DNA of 7,452 bases from a bacterium (GCA_030635805.1 DAOVYC010000030.1:1-7452); one strand, 5' to 3'. Shown: positions 1-6,138, counted from the first letter of the stretch. Numbers and translations are program-made. Notes: generated by a model from the sequence alone, not told the origin.

Positions 1-534
1 CCTATCCTTGCTGAAATTACACCTGTACCAACACCAACAAATGATTCAACCCCAAGTTATACATTTAGTTCAGATGAGGCCGGTACTATTGCCTATGGTG
101 GCTCATGCTCCAGTGCAACAACTTCTGCGACAGCCGGGAATAATGCAATTATCTTTAACTCGTTAGCGGATGGAACTTACAGTGATTGCACTGTTACGGT
201 TACGGATGTATTTAGTAATACAAGTTTAATTTTAAATGTATCTACATTTACTGTTGATGCTATGTCACCAGTTCTTGCAGAAGTTACACCTGTGCCAACA
301 TCAACAAATGATTCAACCCCAAATTATACATTTAGTTCGGATGAGGCCGGTACTATCACTTATGGTGGTTCATGCTCCAGTACAACGACTTCTGCAATAG
401 CCGGGAACAATACAATAACATTCAATGCATTGGGTGATGGAACTTACAGTAATTGTATTATTAGGGTTACTGATCCAGGTAATAATGTAAGTATACCGCT
501 TGGCGTTACAACATTCACGATTGATACATCTGCT
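1..534 (+). repeat. Two tandem 267-bp Ig-domain coding repeats
   Basis: Unit 1 is 1-267 and unit 2 is 268-534. Both begin with a Pro codon followed by a (I/V)LAE(I/V)TPVPT-type sequence, and the next segment begins with Pro again at 535. The period is exactly 267 bp (89 codons). DNA identity is high in the first half of the unit (the ACAAATGATTCAACCCCAA region) and lower towards its end. More copies probably lie upstream of the window. Confidence 0.9.
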
Positions 535-2364
535 CCATCGGGAACAATAACCGCCATTTTACCAACCAGTGGAATGCAAATTATTGGTGATACTATCATG
601 TTAACCGTAACCGCAACCGGAAATGAAACCGGCTTATTGTTATCCGGAACAATTAATGGTGTTGATGGTGTGAATGTTGTTGATAATAACAATGGTACAT
701 ACACCATCGATTATATAATTACTGATGGTGATAACGATTTGATAGGTAGTCAAAATCTGCTAAACGCAACTCTAACTTTAACTGATGGTGCAAATAACAC
801 TTCTGATCCAATTGAATCAATACCAACAAATACTGTAAATATAGACGCAAATTCACCAGCTATTGTAATTACAGCACCAACCAAAATCAGTATAACCTCA
901 ATTACCGATACCAAAATACAGGTAACTGATGCGAATGGTGTTCTTGATGCGAATGTGGCTATTGATGAATTGAGTACAGTGTCCTTTTTAGATTTTACTT
1001 GTGTACAAACAGATACAAATACAGTTGATTGTACTATTAATATTACCTCGGGTGGTAATTTGGTTATAGGTGCCACCGACAATAATGGTAACGTTGGACA
1101 AACAACTAAATTCAATTACTCAGTTGCTACATATGCAACTCTTCCAAGTGGTGGCAATAGAACATCTTACGCACCACTTTTGGATTCCAATACTTCCACA
1201 TCCGGTACTCCTTTTTATATTAAAAAAACAATCAATGAAGATGGCACATATGATCGCCCCTTACAGCTTGATAAGGCTATGATTACTAAGAATGGAATGA
1301 CAGGAGAAAAATCAGCCAGGTTGACGGGATACGCTGAGATTGTTATTAAGCCAAATTCAAAGTCCGCTATTTCAGCTACCATTCCGCCTGATACCACTGT
1401 AACCGGTCACAGGGGTTGGAATGGCAAAATTATGCCACCTATAGTAAAAGATGCAACAATGATAATGAGTAGAGGTGAACCTATTGAGGGTGTAAAACGG
1501 AAGCTCACTCGAGATGATGTAGATGTAATAGTGAAGGCCGGCTCTATTGGCAATGTGTCTTTAAATTTTTCAAATCCTGTTTTACTTGAAATCCCAACAG
1601 ATTTGCCTGACGGAACAAATGTAAGTGTCCTATTCTCCCAAGACAAAAATATCTGGAAAGTTCTTGGTGCAACAACAGTGGCAAATGGAATATTCCGGGT
1701 TGTAACTGATCAATTGGGTTATTTTACTACTTCCGCCACTCTTGCGGATGAATTAGGTGAAATACCTTTGATGGATATTTTTGTTAAAAAAACAATCTTA
1801 AGTGCTGAAAAAACGGTATCAGCTTTTCAAGATATTGCAGAACATTGGGCAGAAGATTACATTGAACAGATTATTGATTTAGGTATTGTAGGCGGTAAAA
1901 CACCAACCAGTTTTGCTCCGGACGATTATATTACACGTGCTGAAATCACTAAAATAGCTATGGAAGCTTTTAAGCTTGAGCATAATCCTATTATGGTGAC
2001 ATCCTTTACGGATATCAAGCTGGATGATTGGCATGCTACTTATATTGAGGCGGCTACCAAAGCAGGCTGGGTACAAGGGTATGATACGGAATGGAATACC
2101 AAAGTGTTTAATCCTAATTTACATCTTAATCGTACAGAAGCTCTTGAAATACTTTTAGAGGCGGCTGGTTTTGAGATATCAGAAGATATCACCGCCAACC
2201 TTGGGGATACGGCTACCGGTACTTGGTGTACGAAATATGTTAATTTTGCCAGTAAAAACGGTATTGTAGACGGCTATTTCGACAGTGAATCAAAAATTGA
2301 CAATGATATCACACGTGCCGAAGTTGCTAAGATTGTGATAAAGATTCTAGATCTTAAAAATTAA
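1..2364 (+). CDS. SLH-anchored surface protein with tandem Ig-like repeats (5' truncated)
   Basis: The frame is open from base 1 to the TAA at 2362-2364, giving 787 residues of a gene whose start lies outside the window. The ATG at 262 is internal to a repeat (TVDAMSPV) and is not the start. Residues 1-89 and 90-178 are two copies of an exact 89-residue Ig-like repeat with motifs TFSSDEAGTI and DGTYS(D/N)C. Two further Ig-like segments cover about 179-285 and 286-378. A beta-rich stretch follows (about 395-600), with phrases such as DGTNVSVLFSQD and TDQLGYFTTSA. Three SLH repeats end the protein (about 607-665, 666-727, 730-786), with motifs DIAEHWAEDYIE, ITRAEITKI and ITRAEVAKI. SLH repeats normally bind secondary cell-wall polymers, so this should be an S-layer or S-layer-attached protein. 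Cysteine pairs C36/C63 and C125/C152 recur at the same repeat positions and may form disulfides. The ligand or adhesion role is unknown. Confidence 0.9.
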   Translation, partial: PILAEITPVPTPTNDSTPSYTFSSDEAGTIAYGGSCSSATTSATAGNNAIIFNSLADGTYSDCTVTVTDVFSNTSLILNVSTFTVDAMSPVLAEVTPVPTSTNDSTPNYTFSSDEAGTITYGGSCSSTTTSAIAGNNTITFNALGDGTYSNCIIRVTDPGNNVSIPLGVTTFTIDTSAPSGTITAILPTSGMQIIGDTIMLTVTATGNETGLLLSGTINGVDGVNVVDNNNGTYTIDYIITDGDNDLIGSQNLLNATLTLTDGANNTSDPIESIPTNTVNIDANSPAIVITAPTKISITSITDTKIQVTDANGVLDANVAIDELSTVSFLDFTCVQTDTNTVDCTINITSGGNLVIGATDNNGNVGQTTKFNYSVATYATLPSGGNRTSYAPLLDSNTSTSGTPFYIKKTINEDGTYDRPLQLDKAMITKNGMTGEKSARLTGYAEIVIKPNSKSAISATIPPDTTVTGHRGWNGKIMPPIVKDATMIMSRGEPIEGVKRKLTRDDVDVIVKAGSIGNVSLNFSNPVLLEIPTDLPDGTNVSVLFSQDKNIWKVLGATTVANGIFRVVTDQLGYFTTSATLADELGEIPLMDIFVKKTILSAEKTVSAFQDIAEHWAEDYIEQIIDLGIVGGKTPTSFAPDDYITRAEITKIAMEAFKLEHNPIMVTSFTDIKLDDWHATYIEAATKAGWVQGYDTEWNTKVFNPNLHLNRTEALEILLEAAGFEISEDITANLGDTATGTWCTKYVNFASKNGIVDGYFDSESKIDNDITRAEVAKIVIKILDLKN

Positions 2365-2382
2365 TAACTTTTATATTTTTCT

Positions 2383-2407
2383 CAAAAATTAAGTTTTTGG
2401 TTTTTTT
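2383..2407 (+). terminator. Weak candidate intrinsic terminator after the SLH gene
   Basis: A 6-bp arm CAAAAA (2383-2388) can pair with TTTTTG (2394-2399) around a 5-nt loop, followed by seven Ts (2401-2407). It lies 19 bp after the stop codon, where a terminator is expected. The stem is almost all A-U, so it is thermodynamically weak. Confidence 0.35.
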
Positions 2408-2434
2408 GGGTTTCATTATATAAAATTGTATCTC

Positions 2435-2461
2435 CCCCAAAAAGACACTGGCTTTTTGAGG
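2435..2461. other. Imperfect hairpin without a T-tract
   Basis: CCCCAAAAAG (2435-2444) pairs with CTTTTTGAGG (2452-2461) with one C/A mismatch and a 7-nt loop. No T-run follows on either strand. It may be a Rho-independent terminator relic or a transcript-end structure. Apart from this and the elp3 relic, 2365-2685 contains nothing I can interpret. Confidence 0.3.
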
Positions 2462-2489
2462 TGTAATTAAGGAAAATATTATCTAAACA

Positions 2490-2614
2490 ATGGGTTTTGG
2501 AAAATCATTAAAAAAATCGCCGTGATTTCGGGGATCGGGACCAGGGAGTATTACCGGAAGTTTGGGTATGAGTTGGTGGGGAGTTATATGGTGAGAAAGG
2601 TTGGAAGGGTGTAG
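2490..2614 (+). pseudogene. elp3: elp3 C-terminal relic (radical SAM/GNAT tRNA-modification enzyme)
   Basis: The frame at 2510-2611, ending in TAG at 2612-2614, reads [20 protein letters not shown] and continues [14 protein letters not shown]. This closely resembles the C-terminal end of the GNAT domain of bacterial and archaeal Elp3 (typical form: [29 protein letters not shown]). Elp3 is the radical SAM/acetyltransferase that modifies wobble uridine in tRNA. In a different frame just upstream (2490-2507) the sequence reads MGFGKSL, resembling the GNAT acetyl-CoA loop G(F/Y)GK.L. About a dozen expected residues between the two segments are missing. The radical SAM domain and the rest of the several-hundred-residue protein are absent, and 2365-2489 shows no more of it. 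I read this as a deletion- and frameshift-damaged remnant. The KKIAV... match is from memory of the family but is strong; the GFGKSL part is less certain. Confidence 0.75.
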
Positions 2615-2685
2615 GGCTTGGGTGAGAATGCGGGGTGATTTCGTGATTGAAAACGAGTTGACGAATATATTTTGCTACCCACTTT

Positions 2686-4152
2686 TTACATAATCAACTC
2701 ATTAAATCTTTTTTTAAGAAAAGTAGAAATCAGTCTAGAATTATTTTCTTTTCTAAGTTTAACAAGCTCACGTACATCGCTGTCGTCAAGAACAATAATA
2801 AACCCTCTCGAATCTTTTGCGGTATCTTTGCATCTCTGAATAAAAAGATCTTTATCGGCAAATCTTCTACACAATAAAAACCCGACTTGGCCTCTACTTG
2901 GTGAAAATCTACTTGAAAGTTGATCTAATTCGGGATTTTTTATATCATCCGAATAATTTTTACACTCTATAAAAATATGGGGTGCTGGATAGCTGCTGGC
3001 AAGCCACTTAAAAAATCCTGAATGACCCATATTTGAATACTTAATATCAATCCTCTTTCTACCCGCATGCAATTTAGCTTCTTTATCCGGATCTGTTAGA
3101 TTCGGATAAAAAAGAGGCGTAAGAAGTCTTTCAATGGCTTTGTGATACCCATCGGCTCCAGCATTACCTGGTAAGATATTTACAACATCGCTGATAAGCT
3201 TATCCCATCTTGGCTCATTAATTTCGACCTCAAATTGAAAATCTTCGTGCTGTAAAACTGGAGCAGGTCTTCTCCTCTTGGCATCCCTATAGTTATCAAG
3301 AATTTCTGGATGTTCCTTGGTTATCCTGAGGGCATCTATTTTTTTATCTCCATATTTTTCTTTCAGGGACTTTTTGGTGACCCTTCTATTCCCATTCTTG
3401 AGAAGCTGAACTAACTTGGTGCCAGCATTTAATTCAAGTTCCTGAAGATACGACAAAACGTAATTCTGAAAATATTCTCGACTACTATAAGTTACTTTTT
3501 TTCGAACTATTTCCTTTGGAACCAAAAGTAGTTTCCCTTCGTCAGTCATTGGAAGAGATTCGAATCTACTGGTCCAGGTAGATTTCTCGGGATCCCATAA
3601 CGGACCAGAATCAATCCCTTTTGTAAGGGGAATCTCAAAATCTTCGCAAACACATTGAGTAAAATCTATTAACTGCTCTCTGATTACATTTGTGGTTATA
3701 TCCGATATTATATCGACATCGATCCCATCTACAAGTAGGGCAGTATCTTCAAGGTCTACCAGGAGGCTACTTTTTGCAGCCTCACTTTCTGAAAGAGATT
3801 TCCATACATCTTTGGATAGCCCAGAACCCATTGCTCTTCCTTGAGCTCTATTAGTGGAAAGACCAAGATGCGTTTCGTTCGGCTCATGTAAAGCTCCTAG
3901 GAAACGTAAAGCCTTTTTATGGTCATTGCTGTGTATAGCATCAAGAACATTTTGAAAGAAATGCTGTAAAAGAAAAACACATCTATTCCCCCACGGACTG
4001 TTTAGAAGGCGTATTGCACGAGGATCCAAAAATAAAGATGTATCCCCATATACATCTACGTCTACAAAGGGTAACTCACCCTGCGAGTAGTCGAGTCCAA
4101 AATATTTAGACACTCTAGAAATTTCGTGATTTTCTTGTTTTTCATTTTTCAT
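2686..4152 (-). CDS. PD-(D/E)XK (Mrr-like) nuclease with unrecognised N-terminal domain
   Basis: The protein has 488 residues from the ATG at 4152; a TTG at 4155 directly before it could add one. The C-terminal ~150 residues carry a PD-(D/E)XK nuclease signature: a helix with E341, then RKRIDI (D369), a strand HIFIECKN (E396-C-K398), then an ELDQL helix (Q411), followed by alternating strands and helices (GQVGFLLCRR, RGFIIVLDDSD). The order E...D...ExK...Q is that of Mrr-type restriction endonucleases. The N-terminal ~300 residues begin with a LPFVDVDVYGDTSLFLDPRA motif; I do not recognise a named domain there. A basic segment (DAKRRRP, about 290-296) separates the two halves. The protein is soluble, with no signal peptide. 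The gene stands alone, opposite in strand to all its neighbours, next to an elp3 relic and with no methyltransferase in the window. It is therefore a candidate single-gene defence or DNA-damage nuclease; that role is inferred. Its promoter overlaps a CIRCE operator, pointing to heat-shock-type control. Confidence 0.85.
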   Translation of the reverse strand: MKNEKQENHEISRVSKYFGLDYSQGELPFVDVDVYGDTSLFLDPRAIRLLNSPWGNRCVFLLQHFFQNVLDAIHSNDHKKALRFLGALHEPNETHLGLSTNRAQGRAMGSGLSKDVWKSLSESEAAKSSLLVDLEDTALLVDGIDVDIISDITTNVIREQLIDFTQCVCEDFEIPLTKGIDSGPLWDPEKSTWTSRFESLPMTDEGKLLLVPKEIVRKKVTYSSREYFQNYVLSYLQELELNAGTKLVQLLKNGNRRVTKKSLKEKYGDKKIDALRITKEHPEILDNYRDAKRRRPAPVLQHEDFQFEVEINEPRWDKLISDVVNILPGNAGADGYHKAIERLLTPLFYPNLTDPDKEAKLHAGRKRIDIKYSNMGHSGFFKWLASSYPAPHIFIECKNYSDDIKNPELDQLSSRFSPSRGQVGFLLCRRFADKDLFIQRCKDTAKDSRGFIIVLDDSDVRELVKLRKENNSRLISTFLKKRFNELIM

Positions 4153-4161
4153 CAAAAATAA

Positions 4162-4188
4162 TTAGCACTCAGCATTATAGAGTGCCAG
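4162..4188 (-). promoter_or_regulatory. CIRCE operator (HrcA-binding inverted repeat) at the nuclease promoter
   Basis: On the + strand TTAGCACTC (4162-4170), a 9-bp spacer (4171-4179) and GAGTGCCAG (4180-4188) match the CIRCE consensus TTAGCACTC-N9-GAGTGCTAA. One half matches 9/9 and the other 7/9, and the spacer is exactly 9. CIRCE is the operator of the heat-shock repressor HrcA, normally found before groESL or dnaK operons. Here the spacer contains the -10 box, so HrcA binding would block RNA polymerase at the nuclease gene. The next gene on the + strand starts about 130 bp away and has its own promoter, so the nuclease is the obvious target. Confidence 0.85.
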
Positions 4189-4201
4189 TCTATGCTGTCA
4201 A
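4174..4201 (-). promoter_or_regulatory. Near-consensus sigma-70 promoter for the nuclease gene
   Basis: Read on the minus strand, TTGACA (4201-4196) and TATAAT (4179-4174) are both perfect consensus hexamers, separated by 16 bp. The predicted transcription start is near 4167, giving a leader of about 15 nt before the ATG at 4152. No good Shine-Dalgarno is seen in that leader. A promoter this strong with an operator over the -10 is the usual layout of a tightly repressed, strongly inducible gene. Confidence 0.85.
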
Positions 4202-4253
4202 GCAACGAATAACAAATTTAGTAAAGAGGGGGAGAAATAATTTTGGGAATTTA

Positions 4254-4283
4254 TTGGAAATCTCCCTAGGGTCTTGCTACGAT
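4254..4283 (+). promoter_or_regulatory. Extended -10 promoter, copy 1 (lipoprotein operon)
   Basis: The -35-like TTGGAA (4254-4259) is followed after 18 bp by TACGAT (4278-4283), preceded by TG at 4275-4276 (extended -10, TGcTACGAT). The leader from here to the ATG at 4316 is AT-rich with no Shine-Dalgarno. The whole block to the start codon is repeated before the gene at 5764, which supports it being functional. The -35 and -10 assignments are inferred from the sequence. Confidence 0.6.
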
Positions 4284-4318
4284 TACTTTAGTAATTACTT
4301 TCTAACAAGAAAATTATG
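4254..4318 (+). repeat. Duplicated promoter/leader block, copy 1
   Basis: This 65-bp block aligns with 5701-5766 with about 11 substitutions and a 1-bp indel, and both copies end exactly at the ATG of a gene. The conserved cores are AATCTCCC, TCTTGCTACGATT, CTTTA and TAACAA...AAAATTATG. The coding sequences downstream are unrelated, so only the control region was duplicated or conserved. Confidence 0.8.
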
Positions 4319-4864
4319 ATAAATCATACAAAAAAACTTGGAGTAAAAAAAATGGTAATAACACTATTCATCTTTTTTGGATTGATAACTGCTAGTGGCT
4401 GTGGCTCAGTATCGAGTATTCCAAGTGGCAACAATACAGAAGAAGCTCAAGTATTAGAACAGGAAGAAGTTCAGGCATCAGAACAAGTTGCAGTCGTTTT
4501 TGATGTAGAGACACTCTATGGCAGAAATGTAGACGAAATCATATCTATTTTGGGTGAACCAAAACATAATACTGAACCAAGAGACTTACAAATCAACATC
4601 CAATCGGAAGATCAGCTGGCCAAAGAGTGGGACAAAAGTTGGGAAAAAGATGGATACGCATTATTAGTTACCTACGATGTCGCAAGTAGAGAGGTTATAG
4701 ATTTTTTTGTATCAACGGACGATCCTTCGGGGTTAATAAAAGATATTGAGAAATTGAAGAAGATTTTAAATGTACAAAACTCTACAAACTTTACGGTTAA
4801 GCCGGTTAAAGCCTTGATGTATCCGTCTTCTTATACTGGTATTACGGTAGTGCCAATAAAATAA
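4316..4864 (+). CDS. Lipoprotein, first gene of the envelope operon
   Basis: The protein has 182 residues with a lipoprotein signal peptide: basic n-region (HTKKLGVKK), hydrophobic core MVITLFIFFGLIT and lipobox-like ASG-C29. It should be lipidated at C29 and face outward from the membrane. An acidic Glu/Gln linker (TEEAQVLEQEE) follows. The mature domain then has RNVDEIISILGEPKHN, similar to the 'G..xdeV...LG.P' helix of SmpA/OmlA (BamE)-like folds, followed by strands such as YALLVTYDV and VIDFFVSTDD. That fold resemblance is only suggestive and I do not assign a function. Start choice: the ATG at 4316 sits at the end of the conserved promoter block and supplies the positive n-region. An in-frame ATG at 4352 has a good GGAG Shine-Dalgarno 8 nt upstream (4340-4343), so both starts may be used. 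A secreted-protein gene follows after 36 bp. Confidence 0.85.
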   Translation: MINHTKKLGVKKMVITLFIFFGLITASGCGSVSSIPSGNNTEEAQVLEQEEVQASEQVAVVFDVETLYGRNVDEIISILGEPKHNTEPRDLQINIQSEDQLAKEWDKSWEKDGYALLVTYDVASREVIDFFVSTDDPSGLIKDIEKLKKILNVQNSTNFTVKPVKALMYPSSYTGITVVPIK

Positions 4865-4900
4865 TTTTGATACTTGTTTATTCAAATTATTCCATTCGTC

Positions 4901-5437
4901 ATGAAAAAAGTCTTAATTCGCATTGTAGTAAGCCTTCTTCTGACTGTAAATCAAACATATGCCCATCCGGGGAGAACTGATGCAAATGGTGGTCATACTT
5001 GCCGAACCAATTGTTTAGCGTGGGGTTTGAAGGATGGAGAATATCACACACATAATAGTAGTGGTGGGTATACCAATGCTGAAGGAGATGTATTTGATAG
5101 TCAGGGTAATCTAATAGCCCCTGCTCCTGAGCCGGAGCCTACTCCCCCGCCTCCACCAGAACCCACACCAACATCTGAGCCGGTGATTGTTCCGAAAGTA
5201 ATCACAACAACACCGCCTCCGCGAACAAACGTTGCTCCAGAAATTGAGGCTGTTACTGAGACAGAACTTGCGGTAGAACCAGATCCTGAGCCGGCTGTTC
5301 TTGAGGTGCCCGAAGAAACACGACCAGAAAGTGATGATTCTGATGAAGGATCCACTGCCGGAGCTGTTGTTGTACTTGCCGGAATTGGCGGCGCTGGGTA
5401 TTATGCGGTGCGAAAGATGAGAAGGAAGAAAAAATAA
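4901..5437 (+). CDS. YHYH-type secreted protein with C-terminal membrane anchor
   Basis: The protein has 178 residues from the ATG at 4901, chosen over the in-frame TTG at 4874 because MKKVLIRIVVSLLLTVNQTYA is then a clean signal peptide (cleavage after A21). The mature N-terminus is rich in potential metal ligands: HPGRTDANGGHTCRTNC, then GEYHTH (H22, H32, C34, C38, H49, H51). This resembles the HxGRTDxxGGH...YHYH motif of small secreted YHYH-domain proteins; metal binding is inferred. A Pro/Glu/Thr-rich linker of about 80 residues follows (about 72-150). A Gly/Ala/Val-rich transmembrane segment (about 152-168) and a basic tail RKMRRKKK end the protein, with no LPXTG motif seen. The likely topology is an exported head tethered to the membrane by a spacer. 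No Shine-Dalgarno is visible. It lies between a lipoprotein gene and a small membrane protein gene on the same transcript. Confidence 0.85.
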   Translation: MKKVLIRIVVSLLLTVNQTYAHPGRTDANGGHTCRTNCLAWGLKDGEYHTHNSSGGYTNAEGDVFDSQGNLIAPAPEPEPTPPPPPEPTPTSEPVIVPKVITTTPPPRTNVAPEIEAVTETELAVEPDPEPAVLEVPEETRPESDDSDEGSTAGAVVVLAGIGGAGYYAVRKMRRKKK

Positions 5438-5459
5438 ACCACCCCCTAACCCCAACAGG

Positions 5460-5639
5460 ATGAGCAAAAAAATGGCAAAAATTATCTGGCTGGTAATCGT
5501 TGTCCTGTTTATAGGAATGGAGGTTTATCATGTTGTCGTTGGAAATTATGGTGATCTGGTGATTAGTCTTTTAATAGTAATTGTTCTGCTTTCCATACTT
5601 GGAATTTACTTTTTGATAAGAAAATCGGGTAAGAAGTGA
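5460..5639 (+). CDS. Small two-TM membrane protein, 59 aa
   Basis: A short frame from the ATG at 5460 to the TGA at 5637-5639 encodes 59 residues. It has two hydrophobic segments, about 8-22 (IIWLVIVVLFIG) and about 34-53 (VISLLIVIVLLSILGIYFLI), between basic ends (MSKKMAK and RKSGKK). Basic residues at both ends suggest both termini lie in the cytoplasm, with a short outward loop. It starts 22 bp after the upstream stop, in the same strand and operon, and is followed directly by a strong terminator, which supports it being real. An internal ATG at 5472 is an alternative start, since AGGA at 5457-5460 lies 11 nt before it. No family is recognised. Confidence 0.7.
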   Translation: MSKKMAKIIWLVIVVLFIGMEVYHVVVGNYGDLVISLLIVIVLLSILGIYFLIRKSGKK

Positions 5640-5666
5640 TTTTTGACGCTTGCCAGGCAAATTCCT

Positions 5667-5699
5667 AAGCCCAAAATGCTGACGCGTTTTGGGCTTTTT
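5667..5699 (+). terminator. Intrinsic terminator of the 4316-5639 operon
   Basis: AAGCCCAAAA (5667-5676) pairs perfectly with TTTTGGGCTT (5687-5696). The loop can add a G-U and two G-C pairs, leaving a TGAC tetraloop. The stem runs into TTTTT (5695-5699). It lies about 28 bp after the last stop codon and immediately before the next promoter. Confidence 0.9.
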
Positions 5700-5700
5700 G

Positions 5701-5730
5701 TTGGTAATCTCCCCGTGATCTTGCTACGAT
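5701..5730 (+). promoter_or_regulatory. Extended -10 promoter, copy 2 (4-TM protein gene)
   Basis: TTGGTA (5701-5706), an 18-bp spacer and TGcTACGAT (TG at 5722-5723, hexamer 5725-5730) have the same geometry as the copy upstream of 4316. It begins 2 bp after the T-run of the preceding terminator. The distance from the hexamer to the ATG is 33 bp here and 32 bp in copy 1. No Shine-Dalgarno is seen before the start codon. Confidence 0.6.
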
Positions 5731-5766
5731 TGCTTTAATAGTTATTTTTTAACAAAAAAAATTATG
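5701..5766 (+). repeat. Duplicated promoter/leader block, copy 2
   Basis: This is the partner of the block at 4254-4318. Substitutions cluster in the spacer just before TCTTGCTACGATT; that core and the TAACAA...ATG end are conserved. Confidence 0.8.
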
Positions 5767-6138
5767 GTGTTATCTGTTTTAGTGGCAAAAATGCTTGCCA
5801 TTTTCTACCTCTCCGCCGGAGTCGCGGCGCTGGGTGGCAAGGTTAATTTCGGAAAAATAGTTGGTGACTTTGAGAAGTCATCAGCACTTATTTTTATTAC
5901 AGGATTCATCAGTATAGTTGTTGGTATGCTTTTGGTGACATATCACAATATCTGGGTGAAAGACTGGACGGTGCTTATCACTATCGTCGGTTGGGCGGCA
6001 CTTGTGAAAGGGGTCTTGTTTATCGCCTTCCCGGGCTTCATATCGTGCTTCAAGGGTATATACAAAAATACCCGGATCTGGGGGGTTATTATATTTATCA
6101 TCGGGCTTATGTTTGGGTACTTCGGATTTGTGCTGTAG
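5764..6138 (+). CDS. Small integral membrane protein with four TM segments
   Basis: The protein has 124 residues with four hydrophobic helices at about 3-23, 39-60, 68-90 and 105-124. A polar loop HNIWVKDW lies between helices 2 and 3, and the phrase TIVGWAALVKGVLFIAFP fills helix 3. I recognise this pattern from uncharacterised small membrane proteins common in CPR genomes but know no function. Short charged loops (GKIVGDFEKSS and KGIYKNTR) connect the other helices. The ATG is set by the conserved promoter/leader block ending on it. The gene appears to be transcribed alone: a terminator and its own promoter lie just upstream, and a separate promoter candidate precedes the next gene. No terminator is clear after its TAG. 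Confidence 0.85.
   Translation: MVLSVLVAKMLAIFYLSAGVAALGGKVNFGKIVGDFEKSSALIFITGFISIVVGMLLVTYHNIWVKDWTVLITIVGWAALVKGVLFIAFPGFISCFKGIYKNTRIWGVIIFIIGLMFGYFGFVL

Noticed and set aside
262..264. ATG as the start of the SLH protein
   Set aside because: The same frame is open to base 1 and encodes another full copy of the repeat, so the real start is outside the window.
2655..2700. Inverted repeat GAGTTGA...TCAACTC around the end of the nuclease gene
   Set aside because: Arms of 7 bp with a 32-nt loop, one arm inside the coding sequence and no T-run: not a credible terminator.
4874..4876. TTG start for the YHYH protein
   Set aside because: It would add nine residues ahead of a well-formed signal peptide that begins at the ATG at 4901.
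5101..5531. Several open frames on the minus strand and in other frames across the YHYH gene
   Set aside because: They are low-complexity shadows (Gly/Ser or Arg-rich) of the Pro/Glu-coding stretch, with no start context or family features.
5637..5639. TGA read as a sense codon (Gracilibacteria-type code)
   Set aside because: TGA here ends a short frame just before a terminator, and no other gene in the window needs an internal TGA.
5650..5660. Small palindrome TTGCC-A-GGCAA
   Set aside because: It lies between the last stop of the operon and its terminator; 5-bp arms are too short to claim an operator.
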